This document shows, piece after piece, positions 27,430 through 37,725 of a DNA stretch of 64,000 nucleotides. Position numbers and translations under genes: made by a program. The DNA is from Bacillus sp. SM2101. Lineage in GTDB: Bacteria; Bacillota; Bacilli; Bacillales; SM2101. The stretch is from assembly GCF_018588585.1 (NCBI RefSeq), contig NZ_JAEUFG010000018.1, positions 23,490 to 87,489 on the forward strand, written 5' to 3'. A model generated the notes under the pieces. It ran no database searches, had not been told where the DNA came from, and saw only the letters and a list, made by a program, of their open reading frames with translations. Every line of letters starts with the position of its first letter. The stretch's first letter is position 1.

Positions 27430-28371
27430 GTGAATACTCAAGAAACACAAAACTTGTTCAGGCTATGGGATGTGGAATGGACAGAGGAAGCTGCTAATTC
27501 TATATATAGATATTCTCCTGTATATAAATGTCAGTATCGAGGGCAGGATGTTATTATTAAACGAACTCGAAGAACGATGGATACTGCACAAAAGCTTGTT
27601 GAATGGACTACGAGCTTACATTCTAATGGAATAAAAGTGGTTACCCCAGTCAAGGTAGAAAATCCATTCATTCAATATAAAGACCATACTTGGACAATGT
27701 ATCCATTTATTAAAGGTCGTAAATATGATGGTTCTCTTCAAGACATCTATGAAGCAGGAAGATTATTAGGTCAAATTCACAATAAAGTAGATACGTTTGA
27801 ATGTGCTCGGTTTGATTGGCTAAATTTTGATGATGAATTTACGAATGATGTAACAAATGACTTGCAAGAGATCGCATCTAACTTATTAAAAAATCGTCCA
27901 GAGAAAAAAGAGTTTAATATATTAAAAGGTCGTATTGAAGATTTCTTAACGAGTGATTTTTCTCGTTTAAAGAAAAAAACGCTACCAATGGTTAATGCAA
28001 GCTGGGATTATAAAGCAAGTAATTTAGTTTACGAAAAAGATAATCATCCAGTTTTAATTGATCCAGACAATGGAGGAATTGTTCCAAGAATTGTAGACTT
28101 AGCATTAGCATTAATTTTATTCCATACTGAGATAGAAACCGCACCTAGCAGGTTGTTTACTGAAGAGGAATGGACTGAATTTACAAAAGGATATTTTGAA
28201 TATATTACATTAACTGAAGAAGAAAAAATATTATGGCAAGACGTATTGTTATTCGTTTATTTTGATGAAGCGTTGTGGGCAATCGTTGATATGGAAGACG
28301 ATGAAACAGAGCGACAAAAGCAGTTTATATATTCTTTAACAGCATTTAATCCAGTAAAATACTCACTATAA
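27430..28371 (+). CDS. Phosphotransferase-like protein (APH/choline kinase fold)
   Basis: 313 residues. N-lobe lysine in VIIKRTRRTM, and a C-lobe loop WDYKASNLV that keeps the catalytic Asp and the metal-binding Asn five residues later, then LIDPDNGG. The histidine usually two residues before the Asp (HxD) is serine here. GTG start after AAGGTGA. The substrate is unknown; the family includes antibiotic and spore-coat-associated kinases. Confidence 0.8.
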   Translation: MNTQETQNLFRLWDVEWTEEAANSIYRYSPVYKCQYRGQDVIIKRTRRTMDTAQKLVEWTTSLHSNGIKVVTPVKVENPFIQYKDHTWTMYPFIKGRKYDGSLQDIYEAGRLLGQIHNKVDTFECARFDWLNFDDEFTNDVTNDLQEIASNLLKNRPEKKEFNILKGRIEDFLTSDFSRLKKKTLPMVNASWDYKASNLVYEKDNHPVLIDPDNGGIVPRIVDLALALILFHTEIETAPSRLFTEEEWTEFTKGYFEYITLTEEEKILWQDVLLFVYFDEALWAIVDMEDDETERQKQFIYSLTAFNPVKYSL

Positions 28372-28374
28372 TTT

Positions 28375-28446
28375 GAGGGTTACTCAAAAAGCGGAGTGAC
28401 TACAACCGTTGTAGTTATGAACGCATCTTTGAGTTTAGCCCTTTTT
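28375..28446 (+). terminator. Extended hairpin terminator
   Basis: Outer arms GGGTTACTCAAA and TTTGAGTTTAGCCC enclose an inner perfect hairpin ACTACAACCGTTGTAGT; five T follow. Confidence 0.85.
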
Positions 28447-28541
28447 ATGTGCAGATGTATGTATTGCATAAGTGAAATATATTATTTTTTTCCTATTTTA
28501 ATATATATGGAATATTATGTAGATTACGAGGTGGTGAAGAA

Positions 28542-29678
28542 ATGACTCTAGTTCTTAAAATTCTCGGTATAGCAGTTATCGTATTTCTTGTTATTATTTG
28601 GGGTATAAGGCGCTGGATATACACACCAAGCACTGATTATGTCTTAAAGTTCCTGGAAGAAAATAAAGAAAAATCATCACTTTATTTAATCCAGAATGGT
28701 GAGGTATTAGGGGATATTCGATCTGATCAAAACATGCCCTTAGCTAGTACAGTAAAAACGATTATCGCAATTGAGTATGCGGAGCAAGCAGCTGAAGGTT
28801 TAGTCGCATCAAATGAAACTGTTCAAATTAGTGTGTTAGAAAAATTTTATGTTCCCAATACAGATGGAGGTGCTCACAACGCTTGGCTAGAGCGTATGAA
28901 AGAACTAGACCTAATACAAAATGACACTGTTAGACTTGAAGAAATTGTAAAAGGTATGATTCAGTTTAGTTCAAATGCAAATACAGAATTTTTGATGATG
29001 AGGCTTGGATTAGATCAAATTAATGAGCGAATAAAAAAATTGGGACTGGATAATCATGAAGAAATCTATCCATCCGTATCTAGTATATATATTCCATACG
29101 AAGTAAAGACTAATAACAACGGAAAAATAACAAGCAAACAAGAGCACCAACTAGTGAAAGAAACACTTAAAGATTTATCTTCAGTAGAGTGGAAAGAGTT
29201 AGCTAATCAAATACATAAAAAACTTAAAAGTGATGATGCGAGCATTTATAAACAAAAAGCAGATCCTTCAACTTGGCATGATAGCGACTTTGATCGAATG
29301 TTTTCAGAGCGGTTTAGTACATCAACGACTTATAATTACGCACGTATTATGGAGAAGATTAATAGTCGTGAATATTTTTCATCTGAAGTACAAGAGCATT
29401 TACATCCTGTAATGGAAGGATTAATGGAAAATCCAGCTAATCAACAATGGTTGAAACATGCAGGGCAAAAAGGTGGTTCAACTTTATACATATTGACAAA
29501 AGCCCTATATGCGACTGATAAAAATGGGAATCAAACAGCGCTAGCAATCTTTTTTAATCAATTAAATACCTATGAATCAATTAAACTTTCAAGTAGTTTA
29601 ATTGAATTCGAATTATCAGTTTTACGTGACAGTCAATTTAGAGATAGAATTAAATCACTAACAAATAACCATGAATAG
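28542..29678 (+). CDS. Class A beta-lactamase-like serine hydrolase, membrane-anchored
   Basis: 378 residues: N-terminal membrane segment (LKILGIAVIVFLVIIWGI), then an extracytoplasmic domain. The STVK tetrad near residue 71, SSNAN (SxN motif) and KGGS (KxG motif) are all present. An omega-loop glutamate is not obvious, so it may be a DD-peptidase-like or esterase-like enzyme rather than a true beta-lactamase. RBS GAGGTGG. Confidence 0.85.
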   Translation: MTLVLKILGIAVIVFLVIIWGIRRWIYTPSTDYVLKFLEENKEKSSLYLIQNGEVLGDIRSDQNMPLASTVKTIIAIEYAEQAAEGLVASNETVQISVLEKFYVPNTDGGAHNAWLERMKELDLIQNDTVRLEEIVKGMIQFSSNANTEFLMMRLGLDQINERIKKLGLDNHEEIYPSVSSIYIPYEVKTNNNGKITSKQEHQLVKETLKDLSSVEWKELANQIHKKLKSDDASIYKQKADPSTWHDSDFDRMFSERFSTSTTYNYARIMEKINSREYFSSEVQEHLHPVMEGLMENPANQQWLKHAGQKGGSTLYILTKALYATDKNGNQTALAIFFNQLNTYESIKLSSSLIEFELSVLRDSQFRDRIKSLTNNHE

Positions 29679-29824
29679 GTTCAAATAATTTTCACATTAT
29701 TGACATAAAACGTTTGAATTTCCATGTCAATTGTTATGATAGTTCATGCTAACCTTATTATAAATAGAAGTAAAATATTTTATGAGCACGTAACTAATAT
29801 GATTAATGTACATAATGGGGGATC

Positions 29825-29911
29825 ATGATGGAAGAATTATCTGTGACACTATTCATCGCAAGCTTTATGGTGTTAGGGCTACTAATTGGGACTAATATAT
29901 GGGATTCTTAA
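29825..29911 (+). CDS. 28-residue single-span membrane peptide
   Basis: MMEELSVTLFIASFMVLG then LLIGTNIWDS: one hydrophobic helix with an acidic N-terminus. GGGGGA lies just upstream. The stop codon is embedded in a perfect terminator stem, the usual sign of a real short transcript. It may regulate a membrane complex; the partner is not evident (globin and qox genes are neighbours). Confidence 0.65.
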   Translation: MMEELSVTLFIASFMVLGLLIGTNIWDS

Positions 29912-29941
29912 GCTGCTACATTGCGTAGCAGCTTAATTTTA
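29908..29941 (+). terminator. Terminator of the 28-residue peptide gene
   Basis: TTAAGCTGCTAC pairs perfectly with GTAGCAGCTTAA; T-rich tail. It includes the stop codon. Confidence 0.9.
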
Positions 29942-30030
29942 TTATTCACCATTCTTTGAGTCTGCGTCTTGAGGTAGATTTTTCTTCGCATGTGGAGATT
30001 AAATGCTACTTCATTTACAAAAATTCAAGT

Positions 30031-30417
30031 TTATTCAGTATGTGTATTTACCATTATTGCAGCCACTTGTTTCAGTCGGTCGTAGAACATGTCAGCAGCA
30101 TGTCCAGTTAACTCAGTTTCTTCAAACGCTTCTTTCATACAATTCAGCCAAGCTTGAGCTCTGACAGGAGTAATTTCAAATGGGAGATGGCGATGCTGCA
30201 TAGCAGGTGGTCCGAATTCATTACTGTATAGAGTGGGTCCACCTAAAAACTGTGTTAAAAACATTTGTTGTTTTCTTTTTATTTCATTTATATCGCCACT
30301 AAACAGCGGTTGTAAATCTTTGTTTGCATAAACCTTTGGATAGAATGCATCTACAAGACTGTGAACAGCCCTTTCTCCACCAATTAATTCATATAGTGAA
30401 TGCATACCTTTGTTCAT
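30031..30417 (-). CDS. Group II truncated hemoglobin
   Basis: YjbI/trHbO-type heme protein, 128 residues from the ATG at 30417 (GGTGGA upstream); a nine-residue extension is possible. LYELIGGERAVHSLVDAFY, FLGGPTLYSNEFGPPAM, proximal histidine in RHLPFEI, and the G8 tryptophan in AWLNCM. Likely binds oxygen or detoxifies NO/peroxide. Confidence 0.94.
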   Translation of the reverse strand: MNKGMHSLYELIGGERAVHSLVDAFYPKVYANKDLQPLFSGDINEIKRKQQMFLTQFLGGPTLYSNEFGPPAMQHRHLPFEITPVRAQAWLNCMKEAFEETELTGHAADMFYDRLKQVAAIMVNTHTE

Positions 30418-30983
30418 AAAATCCACCAACTTTATACAATACACATGATTGTGTAAGTTATTTTTTATTCACATTATTACTATACCAATTGTTAATACGT
30501 GTTTTAGTGATATGAATCACTACAGAGTATATGAATTTTATATAATGAACTCTGAGTTTTTTTACATAGATTGTTGTTTTTGGTACGAATTTCATCTAAA
30601 AAATCTGGGTTAGAATCATGCCACAAAGGCTTCGTATCAAGTAGCAACTATCCATTTCACTCTTACGGGAAGAGTCATATCAAGCCAAAATGGACATTTT
30701 TTATTTGCGAAAATAGGCATGATGGGAAAATTAGAATCGGTAAAATGACTTTAAATATCATGGTGAAATTAAATGTAGTTTCTCCAGTAAATTCCTTGCG
30801 TATTTTGTCACAATTACAGACTTAAGCGTTCATAAAATCATGTTATCATTATTTACACAGTGTTAATGTTCTTTATTGATATAAATTAGCAAAGTTTGTG
30901 AAAAACCGAACAATCGGTTGTGAAGAAATGAACATATTCACGATATTTTTAGTAAGTATACTTAACTTTTGGGGTGAATTAAC
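30418..30983. other. Upstream region of qoxABCD
   Basis: 566 bp without a supported gene; a plus-strand frame of 84 codons (30571-30825) has no ribosome site or recognisable family. Contains an inverted repeat AACCGA-N4-TCGGTT at 30904-30919 about 65 bp before qoxA and a single GTTCTTT at 30868; either could be regulatory. Confidence 0.45.
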
Positions 30984-31976
30984 ATGAAGTTTAACAAGGG
31001 ACTTGTCTTGTTGTTTTTAACAACTCTTCCAGTGTTGTTTCTAAGTGGTTGTGAAACAAATTTGGTTGTGCTTGATCCACAAGGACCTGCAGCACGAAGT
31101 ATCGCTAACTTAATTAATCAGTCAATTTTATGGATGCTTTTAATTGTTGTTGTTGTGTTCGGTTTATTTGCTTATATCGTTTGGAAATATCGAGAAAAAC
31201 CAGACAATATGGATTATGAACCGCCAGAAGAACACGGTAGTACATTGCTAGAGATTATTTGGACCGCCATTCCAGTCCTTATTCTTGTTGCTCTAACAAT
31301 TCCTACGGTAACTACGCTGTATGACCTTGAAAAAATTCCAGAAGGCTACGAAGATCAAGAGCCAGTTGTCATTCATGTGACATCTGCCGACTGGAAATGG
31401 ATTTTTAGCTATCCAGAAGATGGAATTGAAACAGTTAATTATGTAAATATTCCAGCTGATAGACCAGTTCACTTTAAATTAACATCAGCTTCAACGATGC
31501 AATCATTTTGGGTGCCTGCTTTAGCTGGACAAATATACACAATGAATAAAATGGAAACAGATTTATTTGTTGTAGCTGATAATCCTGGTTCATATGAAGG
31601 TAGAAATACTAATTTCAATGGTCGGGGTTATGCGAAAATGGAATTTGAAGTATTAGCACAGACGCCACAAGACTACGAGGAGTGGAAAAAGGAAGTGCAG
31701 GAAACGGCTCCTAAATTAACTGAGGAGGAGTATGAAGAGCTTCTTTTGCCAACACATTTAGGTAGATTAACATATTCTAATACTCACTTAGAGTGGGTTA
31801 ACCATGCTGATATGGACTCTAAAACGTATACAAATCCTGAATTATATAAGAATCATAGCTATCAAGGAAAGATATTCTCAGAAGAAGACAACTATAAAAA
31901 TGATTCTACTGACACTCAAAAAGATGATGATATGAACATGGAAGAGGAAAACGGGGGTGATCACGGTGGGCATTAA
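30984..31976 (+). CDS. qoxA: aa3 quinol oxidase subunit II
   Basis: 330 residues. Lipobox LSGC at 20-23, two TM segments, then a cupredoxin domain ([31 protein letters not shown]). The CuA ligands of cytochrome c oxidases are absent: where CSELCG-type cysteines would be it reads [11 protein letters not shown]. Together with close resemblance to B. subtilis QoxA this makes it a quinol, not cytochrome c, oxidase. The His/Asp-rich C-terminal tail [17 protein letters not shown] is unusual. Confidence 0.93.
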   Translation: MKFNKGLVLLFLTTLPVLFLSGCETNLVVLDPQGPAARSIANLINQSILWMLLIVVVVFGLFAYIVWKYREKPDNMDYEPPEEHGSTLLEIIWTAIPVLILVALTIPTVTTLYDLEKIPEGYEDQEPVVIHVTSADWKWIFSYPEDGIETVNYVNIPADRPVHFKLTSASTMQSFWVPALAGQIYTMNKMETDLFVVADNPGSYEGRNTNFNGRGYAKMEFEVLAQTPQDYEEWKKEVQETAPKLTEEEYEELLLPTHLGRLTYSNTHLEWVNHADMDSKTYTNPELYKNHSYQGKIFSEEDNYKNDSTDTQKDDDMNMEEENGGDHGGH

Positions 31977-33948
31977 ATGGGATGAGTTTTTTATAACAGG
32001 TGATCCATTAATTCTAGGGTCACAAATTGCAATTTTACTCACCATGGTTGGAATAATAGGTGTCGTAACCTATTTGAAAAAATGGCGCTGGTTATGGACT
32101 GAATGGTTAACGACAGTCGATCATAAAAAAATAGGTATTATGTATATCCTATCAGCAGTATTAATGTTTTTCCGTGGTGGGATAGACGGTCTTTTGATGA
32201 AAGTCCAAACATCTAGACCTGAAATGGAATTTTTAGATGCTCAACATTATAATGAAATATTTACAACTCATGGTGTGATCATGATTTTGTTTATGGCTAT
32301 GCCGTTTTTAATCGGTTTAATGAACGTGATCATCCCTCTACAAATCGGTGCGAGAGATGTAGCATTTCCACAATTAAATGCTTTAAGCTTTTGGTTATTC
32401 TTTAGTGGAGCTATGCTATTTAATATATCATTCGTCATAGGTGGATCACCTGATGCAGGTTGGACATCGTATTTCCCGCTAGCTGGTAAGGAGTTTAGTC
32501 CAGGTATCGGAAACAATTATTATGCCATTGCGCTTCAAATTGCGGGTATCGGTACATTAATGACAGGTATCAACTTTATTGTCACGATCCTGAAAATGAG
32601 AACAAAAGGCATGACATTGATGAAAATGCCAATGTTTACTTGGACATCTTTCATTACATCAGTCATTATCGTTGCTGCATTTCCTATTTTCACGGTCGCG
32701 CTTGGCTTAATGACATTTGACCGATTGTATGGTACTCACTTCTTTACACTGTCTGCTGGTGGGTCAGATATGTTATGGGCAAATCTATTCTGGCTATGGG
32801 GACATCCAGAAGTGTATATTGTAGCATTACCTGCGTTTGGTATTTTCTCAGAGGTAATCGCGACCTTCTCAAGAAAATCACTATTTGGCTATAAATCTAT
32901 GGTATTTTCAATTGTCGGGATAGCATTTTTAAGTATGCTTGTATGGGTCCATCATTTCTTTACAATGGGTGTCGGAGCAGCAGTTAATTCATTTTTCTCT
33001 ATCTCAACGATGTTAATTGCTGTACCTACAGGTGTAAAAATATTTAACTGGTTATTTACGATGAGAAAAGGAAGAATTAAATTTACTAATGCGATGTTAT
33101 GGGCTTTAGCATTTGTGCCAAACTTTGTTATCGGTGGTGTAACTGGCGTTATGCTTGCGATGGCAGCAGCAGATTATCAATATCATAATACCCTGTTCTT
33201 AGTTGCTCATTTCCATTACGTATTAATACCTGGTGTCGTGTTTGCCGTATTTGCAGGTCTATATTATTGGTGGCCTAAAATCTTTGGCTTTAAGCTAAAT
33301 GAGAGACTAGGAAAATATCATTTCTGGTTATTTGTGATTGGTTTTAACTTAACCTTCTTCCCAATGTTTTTATTAGGATTAGATGGTGCAGTAAGACGGT
33401 CATATACTTTTTCAGTAGAATCAGGTTTTGCACCACTGTTCTTAGTTTCAGCGATCGGATCAGCCATACTTGCTATTGGATTTGCTGTATTCTGCTATAA
33501 CATTTATTGGAGCATACGCCATGCTGATCGCAATGTTTCAAATGATCCATGGGATGCTAGAACATTAGAATGGGCAACAGCTTCGCCAGCACCATACTAT
33601 AATTTTGCAAAACTACCAGAAGTAAAATCATTGGACGTTTTTTGGCACATGAAGAAGAACAAAGAAGGACTAGATCTGAAGGATAATGAGATTGAAGAAA
33701 TTCATATGCCGAGCAATTCAGGGCTTCCATTTTATATGGCTGTTGTTTTCGGTATAGCAGGATTCTTCCTCGTATTTGAATGGCATATTGCTGCAGCAAT
33801 AGCGGCAGTGGGTATTTTCGCGGGGCTGATCATTCGTTCGTTTGATTATAACGATGGTTATCATATACCTGTAAAAGAAATAAAAGAGACTGAAAAATCT
33901 TGGAGAAATAAAGCAGAAGAGGTGAACAATCATGTCAGCAAAGGTTGA
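31966..33948 (+). CDS. qoxB: aa3 quinol oxidase subunit I
   Basis: About 660 residues, heme-copper oxidase catalytic subunit with 14-15 TM segments. Heme/CuB histidines in [23 protein letters not shown] and HFHYVLI. Proton-pumping terminal oxidase. GTG 31966 has GGGGGTGATC upstream; GTG 31957 is an alternative. Overlaps both qoxA and qoxC. Confidence 0.96.
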   Translation: MGIKWDEFFITGDPLILGSQIAILLTMVGIIGVVTYLKKWRWLWTEWLTTVDHKKIGIMYILSAVLMFFRGGIDGLLMKVQTSRPEMEFLDAQHYNEIFTTHGVIMILFMAMPFLIGLMNVIIPLQIGARDVAFPQLNALSFWLFFSGAMLFNISFVIGGSPDAGWTSYFPLAGKEFSPGIGNNYYAIALQIAGIGTLMTGINFIVTILKMRTKGMTLMKMPMFTWTSFITSVIIVAAFPIFTVALGLMTFDRLYGTHFFTLSAGGSDMLWANLFWLWGHPEVYIVALPAFGIFSEVIATFSRKSLFGYKSMVFSIVGIAFLSMLVWVHHFFTMGVGAAVNSFFSISTMLIAVPTGVKIFNWLFTMRKGRIKFTNAMLWALAFVPNFVIGGVTGVMLAMAAADYQYHNTLFLVAHFHYVLIPGVVFAVFAGLYYWWPKIFGFKLNERLGKYHFWLFVIGFNLTFFPMFLLGLDGAVRRSYTFSVESGFAPLFLVSAIGSAILAIGFAVFCYNIYWSIRHADRNVSNDPWDARTLEWATASPAPYYNFAKLPEVKSLDVFWHMKKNKEGLDLKDNEIEEIHMPSNSGLPFYMAVVFGIAGFFLVFEWHIAAAIAAVGIFAGLIIRSFDYNDGYHIPVKEIKETEKSWRNKAEEVNNHVSKG

Positions 33949-34534
33949 TACTTCCTTACCACTTGAATATCAAACAGAGCAAGACCGTATGAATATTTTT
34001 GGTTTTTGGATTTTCTTAGGTGCTGAGATTGTTTTGTTTGCTACATTGTTTATGGTTTACGGTGTTCTGGGGGGGCGTACAGCAGGTGGACCAGGACCCG
34101 AAGATATTTTTCAAATTAAGGATGTCATGATTGAAACTTTATTGCTATTAACGAGTAGCTTTACTTGCGGATTGGCCATCTTTGAAATGAGAAGACAAAA
34201 CTTAAAAGGTCTGCTTACATGGCTTATAATTACAGTATTACTTGGCGTAGGGTTCGTATACATGGAGATTACTGAATTCATCCATTATGTTAGTGTGGGT
34301 GCTACGATGCAAACGAGTGCTTTCTTATCAAGCTTCTTCGTGCTCCTAGGTACACACGGACTCCATGTAACGGTTGGAATCGGCTGGGTAACGATCATTA
34401 TTATACAGTTACTAAGAAGAGGCTTAACACCTGTTACTGCTAGAAAAACATTCATCATTAGCTTGTACTGGCACTTCTTAGATGTCGTCTGGATTTTTAT
34501 TTTCACATTTGTGTATTTAAAAGGGATGGTGTGA
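33932..34534 (+). CDS. qoxC: aa3 quinol oxidase subunit III
   Basis: 200 residues, five TM segments: [52 protein letters not shown] and [20 protein letters not shown]. Overlaps qoxB by 17 bp. Confidence 0.95.
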   Translation: MSAKVDTSLPLEYQTEQDRMNIFGFWIFLGAEIVLFATLFMVYGVLGGRTAGGPGPEDIFQIKDVMIETLLLLTSSFTCGLAIFEMRRQNLKGLLTWLIITVLLGVGFVYMEITEFIHYVSVGATMQTSAFLSSFFVLLGTHGLHVTVGIGWVTIIIIQLLRRGLTPVTARKTFIISLYWHFLDVVWIFIFTFVYLKGMV

Positions 34535-34537
34535 TTT

Positions 34538-34840
34538 ATGGCAAGTAAAACAAATCGTTTTCCTACTGGGCACGTATTAGGTTTCATATCTTCCATCGTA
34601 CTAACCTTTATAGCTACGGGAGTAGCTCTTAAAACGAACTTATCGTTTAATGTAATTATGTGGATCATCGGTTCTTTAGCAGTTATTCAAGCAGGGCTAC
34701 AATTGTTCATGTTTATGCATATGACCGAAGGGGAAGATGGGAAGGCTAACATTATTAATATTGGTTATGGAGTTTTTATAGCTGTTGTTATTGTTGTAGG
34801 CTCTATTTGGGTGTTGACAGCAGGTCATGCAGCACATTAA
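34538..34840 (+). CDS. qoxD: aa3 quinol oxidase subunit IV
   Basis: 100 residues with three TM segments (HVLGFISSIVLTFIATGVAL, VIMWIIGSLAVIQAGLQLFMFMHM, VFIAVVIVVGSIWVL); prokaryotic COX4 type. Three bases after qoxC, last gene of the operon. Somewhat shorter than B. subtilis QoxD. Confidence 0.94.
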   Translation: MASKTNRFPTGHVLGFISSIVLTFIATGVALKTNLSFNVIMWIIGSLAVIQAGLQLFMFMHMTEGEDGKANIINIGYGVFIAVVIVVGSIWVLTAGHAAH

Positions 34841-35039
34841 TGACTAGCCAAATTAGTTAAAGGCTTTTTCATAAGGCTCTTTTACTACTGTTACTAAAAT
34901 GGACAGTAAGTTGGGTCTTTCTATGAAATCCATCATTCTTAGTACGAAAAGAAACAGTCTTTCATCAACATCATTACTGAATGGCACGGGTCTTCATGAC
35001 ACTAGATTCTAACAATATTAACCTTATAAATATAACGAA

Positions 35040-35127
35040 AAGGGTCAGTCTTATTTTCTATATCGGTATACTAGGTTTGCTACTACCTAGCATGCTTTTC
35101 GAGATATAGAGTAAGGTCTGACCCTTT
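35040..35127. repeat. Long imperfect hairpin with GGGTCAG ends
   Basis: Outer arms AGGGTCAG...TCTATATC and their near-complement, inner stem CTAGGT...ACCTAG. It shares the GGTCTG(A/T)CC outer arm with the hairpin at 4043-4090, suggesting a dispersed palindromic element. May terminate qoxABCD. The rest of the 350-bp gap (34841-35193) holds no gene. Confidence 0.7.
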
Positions 35128-35193
35128 ATTATTTGTGAGCATCGTATATGGCTATACGATTCATGACTATCTAAAAATGAATATTAAAAATCA

Positions 35194-35418
35194 TTAAGAG
35201 GTACTGCGATCACTTACTGCTTCCATGAGATTTAAACTAAGACCAAACCCGAAAAGGATCATTGAAGATATCATAATGCTAAGCCCTATTGATAGTACGT
35301 AATCACCTTTGATACCGCTTACAAAAAAACTAAATAAAAAAACAATACAACCTAATATTAATCCAACACTTGTTATTTTTTTCATAAACAATAGTGACTC
35401 AAGTGGTTTTTTCTTCAT
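35194..35418 (-). CDS. Small membrane protein, function unknown
   Basis: 74 residues with two hydrophobic helices (ITSVGLILGCIVFLFSFFVSGI and LSIGLSIMISSMILFGFGLSL) and a basic N-terminus. AAGGGGATG ribosome site. No family recognised. Confidence 0.65.
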   Translation of the reverse strand: MKKKPLESLLFMKKITSVGLILGCIVFLFSFFVSGIKGDYVLSIGLSIMISSMILFGFGLSLNLMEAVSDRSTS

Positions 35419-35702
35419 ATATTTTCATCCCCTTATAAGAATATTCTATCTTTTGTCACAAAATTGTCAAACTTTTTTTGGAAATAAATATGTTTATTCA
35501 CGAACAAGAAAGGTAGGGATAATTCTTTTAGAATAAGTGTGTGGAAATGATCTAATATTACAGCTACGCTTGGTTATATAAATGCTGTATTTCCGCTGGT
35601 AAACAAAGCTTGCAAACATTTAGCTACTTTCGTTGCATCTTAACGTTGTCAATTCCACAGAAATCACTCGAATTAACAACAAATTTTGTCTAAAGTTCTT
35701 TT

Positions 35703-35866
35703 GTAAAAGGCTGTTTTCGCACCGATTGTTGCTTTTCATACTTGGATATAAGCACATCTACATATAACGTTCGTGGTATCCTTTCTACTTTTAAATCTAT
35801 ATGCCCATTTAACTCATCAAACTGACCATTTTTAGTAAAGTTTTCAGAAAAAACCTTTTTAAATAC
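35703..35866 (-). repeat. 160-bp MITE-like element, copy a
   Basis: Reverse orientation. Starts AAAGGCTGTTTTCGCACCGA and ends AGTTTTCAGAAAAAACCTTTT; contains the shared block TTGTTGCTTTTCATACTTGG and ATCTACATATAACGTTCG. Diverged in the middle. A 61-codon frame on the minus strand within it is incidental. Confidence 0.7.
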
Positions 35867-35869
35867 TAT

Positions 35870-36027
35870 TTTCACAGCGATTGTTGCTTTTCATGCTTAG
35901 ATATAAGCACGTCTACACCTAACGTTCGTGGCTCTTTGCTACGCATAAAACCTATGAGAACTAATAAAACTCATCATACTGTCTATTCTTAATAAAAATA
36001 GCAACAAAGTTTATGAAAAGAGCCTTT
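35870..36027 (-). repeat. 160-bp MITE-like element, copy b
   Basis: Reverse orientation, directly after copy a. GCGATTGTTGCTTTTCATGC at one end, AGCAACAAAGTTTATGAAAA then GAGCCTTT at the other, with CGTCTACACCTAACGTTCGTGG inside. Confidence 0.85.
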
Positions 36028-36096
36028 GTAAAATAAAAATATTAAACAATGGAAATAATAATATGTGTTTCGAAAAGTCTGTATAATTCAAATCCG

Positions 36097-36124
36097 TTGA
36101 CAAAAGGTGAAATCTAGCTATACT
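36097..36124 (+). promoter_or_regulatory. Putative SigA promoter of tcyABC
   Basis: TTGACA, 16 nt, TATACT, 48 bp before the tcyA start. Confidence 0.7.
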
Positions 36125-36171
36125 TAATTAACATATTGTTAAAATCCGATAAAATTACTGGGGGATTAAAA

Positions 36172-37014
36172 ATGAAAAAGCTTATATTAGGTTTAACATT
36201 CATATTCGGACTAACTCTCGTTCTAGCTGCATGTGGAACAGCTGAACAAAAAGAAGGAACGAGTGGTAGTGGAAATACAGAAAACAATGAAGCTACTAAC
36301 GAAGAAACAACCGATCTTCTACAAAAAATCAAAGAAGATGGCGTATTAAAGGTTGGCACAGAGGGAACATACCCTCCATTTACTTTTCATGATGATAGTG
36401 GTGAATTAACAGGTTTTGATGTAGAGATCGCAAAGGAAGTTGCTAAGCGATTAGAGGTAGAAGCAGAATTTTTAGAAACACAATGGGATGCTATGTTTGA
36501 AGGCTTAAATTCTAAACGATTTGATATGATTGCAAATCAAGTTGGAATTAGAGAGGATCGCTTAGAAAAATATGATTTCTCTGATCCTTATATCACATCT
36601 GCAGCTGTTTTAGTAACGAGTGAAGATAACGATGCAGTAGCTAGCTTTGCTGACATTTCTGGGCTGAAAGCAGCTCAATCCTTAACTAGTAACTATGCTG
36701 ATATTGCAAAGGAAAATGGGGCAGAACTTGTAGGAGTTGAAGGATTTAACCAAGCTATTGAACTGATTACATCTAAACGTGTAGATGTAACGATTAACGA
36801 CAAGCTATCAGTTCTAGATTTTCAAGTGCAACGTCCTGATGCACCAATCAAAATTGTAGCTACATCTGAAGACGCTGGCGAAAGTGGACTAACATTTAGA
36901 AAAGGTAATGAAACACTTGTTGAAGCCGTAAATGAGGCTTTAGCCGAAATGATTGATGATGGATCATACGAAAGAATCTCAGTGAAATGGTTTGGTGAAA
37001 ATGTACTTAAGTAA
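36172..37014 (+). CDS. tcyA: Cystine ABC transporter, substrate-binding lipoprotein
   Basis: 280 residues. Signal peptide with lipobox LAAC, then a polar linker and a family-3 solute-binding domain: LKVGTEGTYPPFTFHDDSGELTGFDVEIAKEVAKRL, FDMIANQVGIREDR and AQSLTSNYADIA. These match TcyA (YckK) of B. subtilis as I remember it. GGGGGA ribosome site before ATG 36172; a 12-codon extension is unlikely. The substrate could also be a related amino acid. Confidence 0.9.
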   Translation: MKKLILGLTFIFGLTLVLAACGTAEQKEGTSGSGNTENNEATNEETTDLLQKIKEDGVLKVGTEGTYPPFTFHDDSGELTGFDVEIAKEVAKRLEVEAEFLETQWDAMFEGLNSKRFDMIANQVGIREDRLEKYDFSDPYITSAAVLVTSEDNDAVASFADISGLKAAQSLTSNYADIAKENGAELVGVEGFNQAIELITSKRVDVTINDKLSVLDFQVQRPDAPIKIVATSEDAGESGLTFRKGNETLVEAVNEALAEMIDDGSYERISVKWFGENVLK

Positions 37015-37702
37015 TATCTTAACTAATCCAGAAAGATTAGAAAAAATAGTAGACATCGCTCAAAGTTCCCTTCTCCCATTGGTGAAGGGAGCTTTGGATT
37101 CTACGATTCCATTAACACTTTGGTCGTTTTTTTTCGGAATTATATTAGCAATCCTTACTGCTCTAGCGAGGATATCTAATATTAGAGTATTGGAAATTGT
37201 AGCTCGAATTTACATTTCAATAATAAGAGGTACACCACTTTTAGTGCAATTATTTATTATCTTTTATGGTTTGCCTAATATTGGAATTATTGTTGACCCA
37301 TTTCCGTCTGCCGTTATTGGTTTTTCATTGAATGTAGGTGCATATTCATCAGAAATCATTCGCGCAGCTATATTATCTATTCCTAAAGGTCAGTGGGAAG
37401 CTGGGTATTCGATTGGTATGTCATACTCTAGAGTATTAACAAGAATTGTTTTACCTCAAGCTACAAGAGTTTCGATTCCACCATTATCAAACACATTTAT
37501 TAGTCTTGTAAAAGATACATCACTAGCATCGTTAATCTTGGTAACCGAAATGTTTCGAAAGGCTCAAGAAATTGCTGCAACAAACTATGAGTTTTTACTA
37601 CTATACACTGAAGCTGCACTATTATATTGGATCATTTGTTTTATTCTTTCGTTAATTCAAGACAGAGTAGAGCGCAGGCTAGATAGGTATGTAGTGAGAT
37701 AA
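37001..37702 (+). CDS. tcyB: Cystine ABC transporter, permease
   Basis: About 233 residues, five TM HisM-type permease. The EAA loop reads IPKGQWEAGYSIGMSYSRVLTRIVLPQA. Overlaps the tcyA 3' end. I chose ATG 37001; TTG 36992 is in frame. Confidence 0.9.
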   Translation: MYLSNILTNPERLEKIVDIAQSSLLPLVKGALDSTIPLTLWSFFFGIILAILTALARISNIRVLEIVARIYISIIRGTPLLVQLFIIFYGLPNIGIIVDPFPSAVIGFSLNVGAYSSEIIRAAILSIPKGQWEAGYSIGMSYSRVLTRIVLPQATRVSIPPLSNTFISLVKDTSLASLILVTEMFRKAQEIAATNYEFLLLYTEAALLYWIICFILSLIQDRVERRLDRYVVR

Positions 37703-37725
37703 AACATTAAGAAGGGGCAAAATAG

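Noticed and set aside
28542..29678. True class A beta-lactamase
   Set aside because: SxxK, SxN and KGG are present, but an omega-loop catalytic glutamate was not evident, so only the fold family is claimed.
30571..30825. 84-codon plus-strand frame upstream of qoxA
   Set aside because: No ribosome site, composition not protein-like, no family; probably chance in A/T-rich DNA.
30984..34840. Cytochrome c oxidase ctaCDEF
   Set aside because: Subunit II lacks the CuA cysteines and matches QoxA, so it is a quinol oxidase.
35690..35875. 61-codon minus-strand frame
   Set aside because: Lies within MITE-like copy a; incidental.
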